Of a stretch of 64,000 nucleotides of DNA, positions 42,663 through 54,017 are shown piece after piece. The notes under the pieces are model-generated. The model ran no database searches. It worked only from the letters and a program-made list of their open reading frames with translations, and was not told the DNA's origin. The position numbers and the translations under genes are program-made. The stretch spans positions 186,001 through 250,000 of the forward strand of contig NZ_FMVC01000006.1 of the NCBI RefSeq assembly GCF_900101855.1, in the 5' to 3' direction. Each line of letters starts with the position of its first letter. Positions within the stretch are counted from its first letter, which is position 1. Origin of the DNA: Flavobacterium anhuiense. GTDB taxonomy: Bacteria > Bacteroidota > Bacteroidia > Flavobacteriales > Flavobacteriaceae.

Positions 42663-43742
42663 TCACAAATTGAATATCTTATATGTCTGATGTGTGGATT
42701 TTACAATTGCTTCGGTTCTTTCGGGATGTGTGTCTGAAATAAAAAGCTGTCCAAACGTTTCGCTGTTTACCATTTCAACGATTTTGGCAACGCGGGTTTC
42801 GTCCAGTTTGTCAAAAATATCATCAAACAAAAGAATGGGTTTTACGCCACTTTGTTTTTTTAGAAATTCAAACTGAGCCAATTTCAAAGCAATTAGAAAA
42901 GATTTCTGTTGTCCTTGCGATCCGAATTTTTTTATCGGATGCGAGTCGATTTCAAAAGACAAATCGTCTTTGTGAATTCCTACACTTGTATATTGAAGTG
43001 CACGGTCTTTATTTATATTTTCCTGTAAAAGTGTTAAAAGATCTTTTTCAAATAAATGGCTTTCATAAACCAGCTGTACACTTTCTTCAGATCCCGTTAT
43101 TACCTGATGGTGTTTATTAAATATAGGTATAAATTGTTCAAGAAAATCTTTTCGCTTTTCAAAAATCGATTTTCCGTAACCTTGCAATTGCTCGTTATAT
43201 ATAGATAAGGTATCCTTATCAAAAACGTGATTCAGGGCAAAATACTTTAAAAGGGCATTTCGCTGTGTAATTACCTTTTGATATTGTATTAATTCGTGGA
43301 GATATGTGGCATCTAACTGCGAAATCACGCTGTCCATAAATTTGCGGCGCGTTTCGCTTCCTTCAATAATTAAATCACGATCTGCTGGCGAAATAATTAC
43401 TAGCGGAATAAACCCGATATGATCTGAAAATTTATCGTAAGGTTTTCCATTTCGTTTTAAAACCTTTTTCTGCCCTTTTTTTAAACTGCAGACAATCTGT
43501 TCAGTTCTTTCGTTCTTTTCCAGTTCGGCATCAATAACAAAAAATTCTTCGCCGTGTTTGATATTTTGAACCGCCAACGGATTAAAATAACTTTTTCCAT
43601 AAGCTAAATGATAAATAGCATCGAGCACATTGGTTTTTCCAATGCCATTTTTTCCCACAAAACAGTTGATTTTGATGTCAAAATCAAAACTTGCTTCTGA
43701 AAAGTTTTTATAATTAAATAATGAGATTTTGTTTAAATGCAT
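42663..43742 (-). CDS. recF: DNA replication and repair protein RecF
   Basis: SMC-like ATPase of the RecFOR pathway, loading RecA at gaps. Walker A GKNGIGKT (30-37), signature KFGSQGQQKSFLIALKLAQ (about 268-286), Walker B ILLFDDIFDKLDETR (about 303-317), and a D-loop SDTHPERTE near the end. 359 residues is normal. It is not next to dnaA or gyrB as in many bacteria but next to the TPR/ribH/mutL run, which is divergent. Confidence 0.95.
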   Translation of the reverse strand: MHLNKISLFNYKNFSEASFDFDIKINCFVGKNGIGKTNVLDAIYHLAYGKSYFNPLAVQNIKHGEEFFVIDAELEKNERTEQIVCSLKKGQKKVLKRNGKPYDKFSDHIGFIPLVIISPADRDLIIEGSETRRKFMDSVISQLDATYLHELIQYQKVITQRNALLKYFALNHVFDKDTLSIYNEQLQGYGKSIFEKRKDFLEQFIPIFNKHHQVITGSEESVQLVYESHLFEKDLLTLLQENINKDRALQYTSVGIHKDDLSFEIDSHPIKKFGSQGQQKSFLIALKLAQFEFLKKQSGVKPILLFDDIFDKLDETRVAKIVEMVNSETFGQLFISDTHPERTEAIVKSTHQTYKIFNL

Positions 43743-43985
43743 TTTTTTCGGGACTCCACGTATAAAATTTACCCTTTTTGAACAGTAAAAATTTGAGGCT
43801 GCAAATTACCGAAAATTATCAATATAATTGGCTTTGGCGCTTTCTTGGGCATATTTATTTTACCGCTTCCGCGAAAGGATGAGCGAATACGGAAAATATT
43901 TTTTTTAAAATAGTGATAAAATTGAAATTTTTTACCTCAGTTTCAAGAAAAATTTTATTTTTGCCGTTCACTAAATAAATTTTAA
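43743..43985. other. recF-TPR divergent intergenic region
   Basis: Apart from the TATTTTTG box at 43956-43963 I see no repeat or RNA. A TAATTTGC sequence on the minus strand is one base short of the -7 consensus for recF. Confidence 0.5.
43956..43963 (+). promoter_or_regulatory. -7 box of the TPR gene
   Basis: TATTTTTG matches TAnnTTTG, 22 bases before the ATG at 43986. Confidence 0.6.
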
Positions 43986-44768
43986 ATGGCAACTTACAAT
44001 AAAAGAGGATATAAGACACCAAAAGAAAAGGAAGTAAAAGAGGTAGTTACTGAAGAGCAGCAAGTAATTATTGACGAAAAAGACAGTACAACGGCTGGAG
44101 TTTTCTCAAAATTAGATGAAACGGCTTCAAAAACTGAGGATTGGGTGGCTAAAAATCAGAAAATCATTATTGGTTTAGTTGCAGGTATTGCAGTCGCTAC
44201 AATTGGATATTTGGCTTACCAAAAATTTATTGAAACTCCTAAACAAGAAGAAGCTGCAAGTGAAATGTTTGTTGCGCAGCAAAACTTTGAGAAAGCTGTA
44301 AACGGTGTTTCTAGCGATTCATTATTCAAATTATCATTAAATGGTTCGGAAGGTAAATTCGGATTTATTAAAATCGCTGAAGAATATTCTGGAACAGACG
44401 CTGGAAACTTAGCAAACTACTATGCAGGTATTGCTTACCTAAATACGGGTAAATTTGATGAGGCAATTAAATATTTAGGTGAATTTAAATCTGAAGACGC
44501 AATCTTAAGTGCTTTGGCTAAAGGGGCTACAGGTGATGCTTATTCTCAAAAAAATCAGCAAAAAGAAGCTTTAGATTTTTATGTAAAAGCTGCTGAGTCT
44601 AATAAAAATGATTTTACAACGCCTCGTTTCTTGTTAAAAGCTGGAAAAACAGCTTTAGCTTTAGGGCAAAAAGAAGATGCATTGAAATATTTCAACGACA
44701 TTAAAGATAATTACGACAGTACTCCAGAAGCGGCATCTGTTGATGCTTTGATCGGATTAGCGCAATAA
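43986..44768 (+). CDS. Membrane-anchored TPR protein, YfgM-like
   Basis: A 260-residue protein with a cytoplasmic charged N-terminus (residues 1-56), one membrane helix (about 59-79, IIIGLVAGIAVATIGYLAY) and a periplasmic TPR domain (about 135-260: LANYYAGIAYLNTGKFDEAIKYL, AKGATGDAYSQKNQQKEALDFYVKA in parts). The plan resembles YfgM, an ancillary SecYEG/PpiD partner in E. coli. By homology it may act in export or envelope chaperoning. It precedes ribH by 81 bases with a repeat between. Confidence 0.85.
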   Translation: MATYNKRGYKTPKEKEVKEVVTEEQQVIIDEKDSTTAGVFSKLDETASKTEDWVAKNQKIIIGLVAGIAVATIGYLAYQKFIETPKQEEAASEMFVAQQNFEKAVNGVSSDSLFKLSLNGSEGKFGFIKIAEEYSGTDAGNLANYYAGIAYLNTGKFDEAIKYLGEFKSEDAILSALAKGATGDAYSQKNQQKEALDFYVKAAESNKNDFTTPRFLLKAGKTALALGQKEDALKYFNDIKDNYDSTPEAASVDALIGLAQ

Positions 44769-44774
44769 AAATTT

Positions 44775-44842
44775 TAGACTTTAGATTTTAGATTGTAGAT
44801 TTGTAATTAAGAATCTAAATTCTAAAATAAAAAATCTAAAAT
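44775..44842. repeat. TTTAGACTTTAGATTTTAG-type inverted repeat
   Basis: TTTAGATTTTAGATTGTAGA-like words at the left face AATCTAAATTCTAAAAT and AAATCTAAAAT at the right. Same family as 23895-24000. It lies between the TPR and ribH genes. Confidence 0.6.
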
Positions 44843-44849
44843 ATATAAG

Positions 44850-45422
44850 ATGGCTACTCAAAATAAAAATCTATCAGAATACGATAAAAACACAATCCCA
44901 AACGCGAAAGACTTTCGGTTTGGGATTGTTGTTTCTGAATGGAATGATACTATAACTGAAGGACTTTATAATGGTGCTTTTGACGCTCTAGTTGATTGCG
45001 ATGTTCCGGCTCAGCAAATTATCCGTTGGAATGTTCCAGGAAGTTTTGAGTTGATTTACGGAGCAAAAAAAATGCTTCAGACTCAAAATGTTGATGCGGT
45101 TATCGTAATTGGATGCGTAATTCAAGGAGAAACAAAACATTTTGATTTTGTTTGTGAAGGTGTTACACAAGGAATTAAAGACTTGAATGTTCAGACTGAT
45201 ATTCCAGTTATTTTCTGCGTTTTAACAGATAATAATATGCAACAGTCAATTGATAGAAGCGGAGGAGTGCACGGAAACAAAGGAACCGAAGCTGCAATCG
45301 CGGCCATAAAAATGGCTTACATACGTCAGCAAGCTTCAATAGCTCATGCTTACAATCAGCCTTTATTGACTTCGGGAGCACTTCAAATTGAAGATTCTCC
45401 GAAAAAAATTGAGAACGAATAA
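44850..45422 (+). CDS. ribH: 6,7-dimethyl-8-ribityllumazine synthase
   Basis: Penultimate enzyme of riboflavin synthesis, joining the ribityl-pyrimidinedione with dihydroxybutanone phosphate; usually a 60-mer or pentamer in the cytosol. FGIVVSEWNDTITEGLYNGA (25-44), VPGSFELIYGAK (about 63-74), VIGCVIQGETKHFDFV (catalytic His region) and CVLTDNNMQQSIDRSG. At 190 residues it exceeds the usual 155-165 through a C-terminal tail after AYIRQQ (about 162-190), which may or may not be ordered. Confidence 0.96.
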   Translation: MATQNKNLSEYDKNTIPNAKDFRFGIVVSEWNDTITEGLYNGAFDALVDCDVPAQQIIRWNVPGSFELIYGAKKMLQTQNVDAVIVIGCVIQGETKHFDFVCEGVTQGIKDLNVQTDIPVIFCVLTDNNMQQSIDRSGGVHGNKGTEAAIAAIKMAYIRQQASIAHAYNQPLLTSGALQIEDSPKKIENE

Positions 45423-45447
45423 AGCACATTTGTTTTAAAAATATTAA

Positions 45448-45487
45448 AACCTATACTGTGTAATAACGGTATAGGTTTTTTTGTTTT
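45448..45487 (+). terminator. Terminator of ribH
   Basis: AACCTATAC and GTATAGGTT form a 9-base-pair stem, with a T run after it. Confidence 0.85.
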
Positions 45488-45576
45488 TTTTATGATTATT
45501 CTTATTCTAAAAGCCAACCAAAATTCATTAAATTTGTACTTCTTGGTTTGTAAAAACCTAATCTAACTTTAAAACC

Positions 45577-45584
45577 TATTTTTG
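45577..45584 (+). promoter_or_regulatory. -7 box of mutL, four bases before the ATG
   Basis: TATTTTTG-CTTA-ATG. The perfect -7 box implies a start of transcription at or next to the start codon, as at rluF and lpxK. Confidence 0.55.
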
Positions 45585-45588
45585 CTTA

Positions 45589-47537
<1,949 letters not shown>

Positions 47538-47541
<4 letters not shown>

Positions 47542-48350
47542 TGAATATCACGCCAGTAGTTAAACAACTGCTAATTATTAATATAATATTCTTTATTGGT
47601 GCTCAATTAGTGCCAGTTTCTTACGAGTATTTGTCATTGTTCTATCCAGAAAGCGAAAGTTTCAGAGCTTGGCAAATCATTACGCACATGTTTATGCATG
47701 CACCATGGCCAAATTTTGCGCATATTTTATTTAATATGTTTGCCTTATACAGCTTCGGGTCTGCATTGGAGCATTTTTGGGGAGGAAAAAAGTTTTTGTT
47801 TTTCTACATTTCTTGCGGATTAGGTGCGGCATTGCTTCATACTGGAGTAAACTACCTTCAGCTGCAATCTCTTTTAAGTTCTGTTTCTGAATTGAATTTA
47901 TCTAAATCAGAATTACACTTGATTTTGAATGCAAATTATTCTTCTTTATTCGATGCCAGTGGCCGAATGGTACAAGGAGAAATCGCTACAATTTTAAATA
48001 AAGCACATTGCACGCAAGAACAATTTAATGCTTTGGCACAGGCTAGCGGTATAGTTCAGTCGCCAGTTTTGGGTGCTTCTGGAGCAATTTACGGTTTATT
48101 AACTGCCTTTGCATTTATGTTTCCAAATGCTCAGTTGGCATTGATCTTTATTCCCGTTCCTATCAAAGCAAAATATTTTGTTCCTGGAATTTTAGCAATT
48201 GACTTATTTTTAGGTTTTAAAGGAAGTTCTTTATTTGGAAGCGGAGGAACTGGAATTGCGCATTTTGCTCACGTTGGCGGTGCAATTGCTGGTTTTTTAA
48301 TGATGTTGTACTGGAAAAAAAATCAGTTTAATAACAACCGTTGGAATTAA
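47538..48350 (+). CDS. Rhomboid-family intramembrane serine protease 1
   Basis: A 270-residue membrane protease. TM segments start at 10-30; HILFNMFALYSFG (62-74) is the conserved HxxxN element; the catalytic Ser181 is in GASGAIYG and His245 in AHFAHVGG. An extra soluble stretch of about 70 residues (about 107-176) separates the third helix from the catalytic Ser, longer than in GlpG. The ATG overlaps the mutL stop (ATGA), so expression is translationally coupled. Confidence 0.9.
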
Positions 48351-48392
48351 TTTTTAACTTTAAAGTACAAATTCTAAAACAAAAGAGTTTCT

Positions 48393-49256
48393 ATGAATAT
48401 TCTAGACGATTTAAAATTACAATATAGATTGGGTGGTATTGCTATGCGTGTTATGTATTGGAATATAGCATGTTTTATTGTATCACTTATCTTCTTCTAT
48501 CAATTTTCAATAGGTCAATTTGCTTTTCCAAGTTGGTTGGCTTTATCGTCAGATCCTCAGGTTTTTATGTTTAAGCCTTGGACTTTTTTAACCTATGCTT
48601 TTTTTCACGATGGATTTTTTCATCTGTTGTTCAATATGATGGTGCTTAATTTTGCGAGCACTTTGTTTTTGACTTATTTTACTCAAAAGCAATATTTAGG
48701 ATTGTATCTTTTAAGCGCTCTTTTTGCAGGAGTGGCTTTTGCACTGAGTTTTTATTTTTCTAATATCAGCGGTTCTATTGTTGGTGCTTCTGCAGCAATT
48801 ATGGCTATTTTGGTGGCCGCAACGACCTATTCTCCTTTAATGAATGTTCGTTTGTTTTTATTCGGAAATGTGAAACTTTGGCATATTACGGCTGTTATTT
48901 TAATTTTAGATTTAATGCAGTTCCGTTTAGGGAATATGGGCGGACATATTTCGCATCTTGCTGGTGCTTTCTTCGGATTTGCTTATATTAAATTGCTTCA
49001 AAACGGTACTGATTTAAGTATCGTTGTTTCTAAAACTTTAGATTTCTTCGCAAATCTTTTTAGAAAATCTCCTACGACCCCATTTACAAAAGTTCATAAA
49101 AATTACAAAAGACCTACAGAAAAAACTACATCAAGAATTGTTACGAAAGATAAAACGCAACAGCAGATTGATGAAATTTTAGACAAAATTAGCCAGTCAG
49201 GATACGATTGTCTGACAAAGGAAGAAAAAGAGTTTTTATTTAAAGCTGGAAAATAA
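48393..49256 (+). CDS. Rhomboid-family intramembrane serine protease 2
   Basis: A 287-residue paralogue. HLLFNMMVLNFAS (77-89), catalytic Ser133 in GASAAIMA (GASA instead of the usual GASG) and His188 in GHISHLAGA. After the membrane part, a cytoplasmic tail (about 215-287) ends with TQQQIDEILDKISQSGYDCL, a segment typical of Bacteroidota rhomboids (DUF6576-like). It follows rhomboid 1 by 42 bases and precedes the EEP gene by 17. Confidence 0.9.
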   Translation: MNILDDLKLQYRLGGIAMRVMYWNIACFIVSLIFFYQFSIGQFAFPSWLALSSDPQVFMFKPWTFLTYAFFHDGFFHLLFNMMVLNFASTLFLTYFTQKQYLGLYLLSALFAGVAFALSFYFSNISGSIVGASAAIMAILVAATTYSPLMNVRLFLFGNVKLWHITAVILILDLMQFRLGNMGGHISHLAGAFFGFAYIKLLQNGTDLSIVVSKTLDFFANLFRKSPTTPFTKVHKNYKRPTEKTTSRIVTKDKTQQQIDEILDKISQSGYDCLTKEEKEFLFKAGK

Positions 49257-49273
49257 ACTTGTAGGAGAAAAAT

Positions 49274-50320
49274 ATGAAAAACCTTTCTTGGTTTAATAAA
49301 ATAATGTTCTTTTTGAACATAGTGCTGACTGTGCTTACATTTAGCATCTATGTTTTACCTTTTTTAGCACCTAAAAGTTTTCCGCTTTTATCGGTGCTTA
49401 CTTTGTTTATGCCTGCTTTTTTTGTGGCCAATGGATTGTTCTTTATCTATTGGGGAATTCAGTTTAAAAAACGCCTTATTTTATCGGGTTTGGTTTTGCT
49501 GACAGGAATTACATTCATCAGTAAATTTTATAAGTTTTCTGGAAAAGAGTATGTGAAGGATGAAAAGGATTTTTCTGTAATGAGTTATAACGTTCGTCTT
49601 TTTAATGTTTTTAAATGGCTGGATCGAGATGATATTCCGTCAAACATTAAAGCTTTTATAGATGAGAAAGATCCTGATATTTTGTGTATTCAGGAATATT
49701 CAAATTCGGCACATTTAGATTTAAAGGTTTATCCGCACCGCTATATTTTTATTGACGGCAAAAAAATTAAGACTGGGCAGGCTATTTTTTCTAAGTTTCC
49801 AATTATTGACGAAGGAAATATCATTTTTCCAAAGTCAGATAATAATGTAGTTTATGCTGATATTAAGCGCGGAAAAGATATTATCCGTGTTTACAATATG
49901 CATTTGCAATCTATTAAAATTTCTCCCGATGTAAGTGAAATTTCCGATGATATTGATAATGTGAATCAGAAGAAATCACAACGCATTTATGCTAGAATAA
50001 GTAAAGGATTTACGCAACAGCAAGAGCAGGCAGAAATTTTTAAAGAGCATATTAAAAAATGCAATTACCCAATTATTATCTGCGGAGATATGAATAATAG
50101 TCCATTTTCTTATGTGTACCGAAATATAAAAGGGAAATTAAAAGATGCTTTTGAGGAAGCTGGAGAAGGTTTTGGAGCTACTTATAAGTTCAAATACTAT
50201 CCTGCTAGAATTGATTATATTTTTACAGATAGTAAAATGAAAGTAAAACAATTTGAAAGCTTTTCTGACTTCGAAAATTCAGACCATTATCCGATTATGA
50301 CAAGACTTTCTGTGGAATGA
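49274..50320 (+). CDS. Endonuclease/exonuclease/phosphatase (EEP) family protein, membrane-anchored
   Basis: A 348-residue protein with three N-terminal hydrophobic segments (about 10-32, 38-58 and 65-84) then an EEP fold: MSYNVRLFN (about 97-105), ILCIQEYSN (metal-binding Glu), GDMNNSPFSYVY (about 266-277) and SDHYPIMTRL at the end. The catalytic domain is presumably periplasmic. Relatives include nucleases and lipid or sugar phosphatases; the substrate here is unknown. Last gene of the mutL operon. Confidence 0.88.
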   Translation: MKNLSWFNKIMFFLNIVLTVLTFSIYVLPFLAPKSFPLLSVLTLFMPAFFVANGLFFIYWGIQFKKRLILSGLVLLTGITFISKFYKFSGKEYVKDEKDFSVMSYNVRLFNVFKWLDRDDIPSNIKAFIDEKDPDILCIQEYSNSAHLDLKVYPHRYIFIDGKKIKTGQAIFSKFPIIDEGNIIFPKSDNNVVYADIKRGKDIIRVYNMHLQSIKISPDVSEISDDIDNVNQKKSQRIYARISKGFTQQQEQAEIFKEHIKKCNYPIIICGDMNNSPFSYVYRNIKGKLKDAFEEAGEGFGATYKFKYYPARIDYIFTDSKMKVKQFESFSDFENSDHYPIMTRLSVE

Positions 50321-50398
50321 TTTTTTTTAGTTGAAAGTTCGAAAGTCAAAAGTTAAGGTGATACGAAAATTCATAACTCATAACTTATAATTCATAAT

Positions 50399-51013
50399 TT
50401 ATATGATCTTTTGGGTTTTCAAATAATCCATTGCAAATTTACCTTCGTTAAAAAGCAAATCCAAAACACTTAAATTATTGATAAAACCGTGTTTGTCATC
50501 AAATACCTGAGTGTATTTTTCAAAAGAATTAGCATCCTTTTTACCATTTGCTAGATATCTGAAATCGGCAAAATCAGTAACTTCATGAAAGTATTCTGTA
50601 GTTTTTCCAAATTCCAATTTCATTCGAAGACATTTTGTCACAACGTCTAACACTTCGAAATTCAAATCCATTAAAAATTCATGTTTTTTCTCGAAAATAG
50701 GAACGATATCATCTTCGAAATACTCAAAGAAAGGAGAGCTTCTATATGCGGCCTCAAGCGATTTAAAATGCTGTTTCTGCCAATCAAATTCGTTTTCGAT
50801 TAAAATGTCTTTTGTTTTTTGATGTGCAGTTTTAGAATGCTTAACAGGGATATTTAATAATTGAATTCCATTCGGACTATAGATGTAAGTTCTATTTCTA
50901 TTGGTCTGTTTCTGAAAATTATCTTCCATTTCAAAAGTAATGCTGTCTGATTGCGCGATTACAGCAAAATGACTGATAGATGGGAAATAAGTTGGAAGTA
51001 TTAAGGAATTCAT
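50399..51013 (-). CDS. WbqC-family protein
   Basis: A 204-residue protein matching the WbqC-like family by MNSLILPTYFPSISHFAVIAQ at the start (in part), NFQKQTNRNRTYIYSPNG (about 35-52), LNIPVKHSK, and FEYFEDDIVPIFEKK (about 95-109). WbqC proteins have been linked to O-antigen gene clusters, but this flavobacterial form sits next to lepB in a housekeeping run and its role is unknown. I start at ATG 51013; TTG at 51028 would add five residues. Confidence 0.88.
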   Translation of the reverse strand: MNSLILPTYFPSISHFAVIAQSDSITFEMEDNFQKQTNRNRTYIYSPNGIQLLNIPVKHSKTAHQKTKDILIENEFDWQKQHFKSLEAAYRSSPFFEYFEDDIVPIFEKKHEFLMDLNFEVLDVVTKCLRMKLEFGKTTEYFHEVTDFADFRYLANGKKDANSFEKYTQVFDDKHGFINNLSVLDLLFNEGKFAMDYLKTQKII

Positions 51014-51021
51014 TTCGTTTT

Positions 51022-51082
51022 GTTTCAAGTTTAAAAAGTTTCAGGTTTCAAGTTGACGTAAAACGTGAAACTTGAAACCTGA
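51022..51082. repeat. GTTTCAAGTTT/AACTTGAAAC palindrome
   Basis: TCAGGTTTCAAGTT (51041-51054) and AACTTGAAACCTGA (51069-51082) are perfect complements. It includes ACGTGAAAC, half of the classical parS sequence, but not the other half. It lies between lepB and wbqC. Confidence 0.7.
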
Positions 51083-51105
51083 CACAAAAATAACTTATTT
51101 TTTAA

Positions 51106-52659
51106 TTATGCTTTATTCTCTCTTCTTTTTTTCCAGATAAAATCTCCAACGAAGTAGATAGCAAGAAGTATTAAGAAATATTTAAAGTAAGAATGAGGCT
51201 GACCTTCGCCGTCTACAGTTGTAAATACTCTGTTCCAACGAATTTTATTGATGCCTTTTCCGTTGGTATCCCAGCTCATCCAAATGAATACTGGTTTTCC
51301 TACGATATGATTTTCAGGTACGTAACCCCAATAGCGACTGTCTTCAGAGTTATGACGGTTGTCTCCCATCATCCAGTAGTAGTTCTGTTTGAAAGTGTAC
51401 GTTGTCGCAGGTTTTCCGTTAATTAAGAATTTTGAACCTTGCAATTCTAATGTGTTTCCTTCGTAATTTGTGATAATCTCTTTATAGAAAGGAAGAGATT
51501 CATTTGTTAGAGCAACCGTTTTTCCTGCCTCAGGGATGTAAATTGGTCCCATGTTATCTTGGTTCCATTTGTTGATATGAGGAAAAATAGCATTGTCATC
51601 TCCATGATCAACTTTTCGGATAACGGCAGTAACGCCAGGAGTGTTTTTAAATCTTTCTGCTCCAGCTTCTGTTAAGGCTCCTAAATAAAGTGTATCTCTT
51701 TTTTCTGTTCTAAAGCCTGCAGGATCTGTAATGTCCAATTCTTTGAAAATGGTTTCAAAATCAATAGGTGTTTTCCCGTCTAATGCTACAGCGTATGAGT
51801 ATTGTGGTTTAGCTCTTTCTGGTAAAACTAATTTTTTTCCATTAATAAAAACATAACCGTCTTTTATTGATAAACTGTCTCCAGGAATACCAACACATCT
51901 TTTTACGTAATTTGATTTTTTGTCAATTGGCTTAATAACGCCAGGTCTTCCTTTTGGTTCGAAGAAATAATGAACCGTATCGACGGGCCAGTTAAAGACG
52001 ACAATATCGCATCGGTTTATTTTCTGGATAGCAGGTAGTCTAAAATATGGTAATTGCGGCCAGCTTAAGTACGATTTGCTTTTGGTTAAAGGAATTGAGT
52101 CGTGAACCATTGGCAAGGCTACCGTTGTCATGGGAACTCTAGGACCGTAGTTTAATTTGCTTACAAATAAGAAATCGCCAATCAATAAAGATTTTTCTAA
52201 AGACGATGTTGGAATCGTATACGGCTGTACAACATAAGTGTGTACTAATGTTGCTACAATAATGGCAAATAATAAAGAGCTAACGGTATCTGCTGCTTTG
52301 TTGTCAGGAGTTAGTTTGCGATCTTTATGATATTCTAATTTTTGAGTATAATTGACAACATAGATGTAAAAGCCTAAAGTAAACAGTCCTAAGATTGTGT
52401 CTAAAGTCGATTTTTTACCAAAAGTTCGTAACGTTTCGACCCATACAACTGGAAACATAATCAGATTGATGATTGGAATAAAAAGTAATAATGTCCACCA
52501 TGTTGGGCGTCCGATAATCTTCATTAAAACGATTGAATTGTATACCGGAATTGCAGCTTCCCAGCTTTTTCTTCCTGCTGCCTGATACAGTTTCCAAGTA
52601 CCAAGGAAATGAATAATCTGTACAGCTAGAAAAAATACGAACCAAGAGTAAAGTGTCAT
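51106..52659 (-). CDS. lepB: Signal peptidase I, Bacteroidota long form
   Basis: Removes signal peptides from Sec/Tat substrates at the inner membrane. At 517 residues it is about 1.5 to 2 times the typical enzyme. Two or three N-terminal membrane helices (about 1-20, 50-75 and 85-105) precede the usual anchor (about 128-145). The catalytic Ser is in YTIPTSSLEKSLLIGD (about 151-166) and the Lys in SNYVKRCVGIPGDSL; box E is MMGDNRHNSEDSRYWGYVPE. A large insertion separates the box D and E regions, and one more helix ends the protein. Confidence 0.94.
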   Translation of the reverse strand: MTLYSWFVFFLAVQIIHFLGTWKLYQAAGRKSWEAAIPVYNSIVLMKIIGRPTWWTLLLFIPIINLIMFPVVWVETLRTFGKKSTLDTILGLFTLGFYIYVVNYTQKLEYHKDRKLTPDNKAADTVSSLLFAIIVATLVHTYVVQPYTIPTSSLEKSLLIGDFLFVSKLNYGPRVPMTTVALPMVHDSIPLTKSKSYLSWPQLPYFRLPAIQKINRCDIVVFNWPVDTVHYFFEPKGRPGVIKPIDKKSNYVKRCVGIPGDSLSIKDGYVFINGKKLVLPERAKPQYSYAVALDGKTPIDFETIFKELDITDPAGFRTEKRDTLYLGALTEAGAERFKNTPGVTAVIRKVDHGDDNAIFPHINKWNQDNMGPIYIPEAGKTVALTNESLPFYKEIITNYEGNTLELQGSKFLINGKPATTYTFKQNYYWMMGDNRHNSEDSRYWGYVPENHIVGKPVFIWMSWDTNGKGINKIRWNRVFTTVDGEGQPHSYFKYFLILLAIYFVGDFIWKKRRENKA

Positions 52660-52715
52660 AATAATTGTATTTTAAGTTTCAAATTCAAGGTTTTCTGACT
52701 TGAATTTTGGTCAAT

Positions 52716-53417
52716 TTATTGTAAGTTAAGTACGTCTTTCATAGAGTAAATCCCCTGTTTTCCTGCTAGCCATTCTGCCGCAATAACAGCGCCTAATGCA
52801 AAACCTTCACGATTATGAGCGGTGTGTTTAATCTCGATGCTGTCTATTGGCGAATCGTAAGTTACGGTGTGTGTTCCAGGCACTTCTCCAATTCTTTTTG
52901 CTTCAATATGAATTTCATTTGCTTTTGCTTCTTCTAAAGTCCAATTGGCGTAATTGCTGTTTTGGATAACACCTTGTGCTAAAGAAATAGCTGTTCCGCT
53001 TGGAGCGTCAAGTTTGTGGATGTGGTGAATTTCTTCCATCGAAACTTTATAAGAATCAAATTGATTCATGATTTTAGCTAAATATTCATTTAACCCGAAG
53101 AAAATATTTACTCCTAAACTGAAATTTGAACTAGAAATAAATCCTCCTTTTTTCTCGTTGCAAAGCGCAATCATTTCATCATAATGCTCTAGCCATCCTG
53201 TTGTTCCTGATACTACAGGCACATTAGCATTAAAGGATGCTGAGATATTACTAACTGCTGCTGATGGCACGCTAAAATCAATGGCAACATCGGCTGTTGA
53301 AAGTCCGTCATAGGTGTTAAATTCGTCTTTCTTTAAAACTATTTCATGACCTCTTTCTAAAGCAATTCTTTCAATTACTTTACCCATTTTTCCGTATCCT
53401 AAAAGCGCAATTTTCAT
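52716..53417 (-). CDS. dapB: 4-hydroxy-tetrahydrodipicolinate reductase
   Basis: Reduces hydroxy-tetrahydrodipicolinate in the lysine/diaminopimelate pathway, supplying DAP for peptidoglycan. NAD(P)-binding GYGKMGKVI (7-15), VSGTTGWLEH, SSNFSLGVNIFF, EIHHIHKLDAPSGTAIS (about 129-145, catalytic His and Lys). 233 residues. Confidence 0.96.
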   Translation of the reverse strand: MKIALLGYGKMGKVIERIALERGHEIVLKKDEFNTYDGLSTADVAIDFSVPSAAVSNISASFNANVPVVSGTTGWLEHYDEMIALCNEKKGGFISSSNFSLGVNIFFGLNEYLAKIMNQFDSYKVSMEEIHHIHKLDAPSGTAISLAQGVIQNSNYANWTLEEAKANEIHIEAKRIGEVPGTHTVTYDSPIDSIEIKHTAHNREGFALGAVIAAEWLAGKQGIYSMKDVLNLQ

Positions 53418-53456
53418 TATGATTTGTTTTTGATTTTTTAAATAGAATATGATCTA

Positions 53457-54017
53457 TTAAAACTTATAATTAAAGGTTAGTCCGACATTTGGTTTAAATG
53501 TTACATCGTCGGGATAAATTTCTGGACGCATTGAAAGCCTTTCGTTTACGTTAAACTGTATCAACGCGGCATCAACATTGGCATCGATAATGTTTAAGAC
53601 ATAGAATCCGACAACAAACAATGCAGAGAGATCTCTGTTTCTTTGGTAGAATTTTTGTCCATCAACAAGACGGCTGTCATCCAAAAATTGATATTTATCA
53701 TCGTTGTAGCCTTCTAATCTTCGTTTGTAGGCGTCACGATAATCGTGGTATTTTTTATTGTTGTCTATATAAAAATATAAACTAGTTCCGATTGCTCCGT
53801 AGACCAATGGAATTTTCCAATATTTTTTGTTGTATGCTTGGCCTAAACCTGGTAAAATAGCAGAATAAAAAGCTGCTTTTGCTGGTGTAAGCGGGTCTAT
53901 TTCTTGTAATGCAGTAGTGTCTTTTACGACCAAAACCGTGTCTTTTTTTACCTGGGCAAAAAGAGAAACGGTTCCTGTTAGAAAGAACAATAGACCAATG
54001 GGGACAATTTTATTCAC
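53457..54017 (-). CDS. DUF5683-family protein (GTG start)
   Basis: A 186-residue exported or membrane protein with a signal peptide (1-21, ending LFAQ). The DUF5683 core PAKAAFYSAILPGLGQAYNKKYWKIPLVYGAIGTSLYFY (quoted in part, about 45-83) and a second hydrophobic segment (LSALFVVGFYVLNIID) follow. The GTG start overlaps the last base of the parB stop, indicating coupling. This position behind parB is, to my knowledge, conserved in Flavobacteriia. Function unknown. Confidence 0.9.
   Translation of the reverse strand: MNKIVPIGLLFFLTGTVSLFAQVKKDTVLVVKDTTALQEIDPLTPAKAAFYSAILPGLGQAYNKKYWKIPLVYGAIGTSLYFYIDNNKKYHDYRDAYKRRLEGYNDDKYQFLDDSRLVDGQKFYQRNRDLSALFVVGFYVLNIIDANVDAALIQFNVNERLSMRPEIYPDDVTFKPNVGLTFNYKF

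Noticed and set aside
51056..51078. parS-like half-site ACGTGAAAC near the parAB run (also near 17820)
   Set aside because: Only one half of TGTTTCACGTGAAACA is present; the sequence is explained by the GTTTCAAG repeat family.
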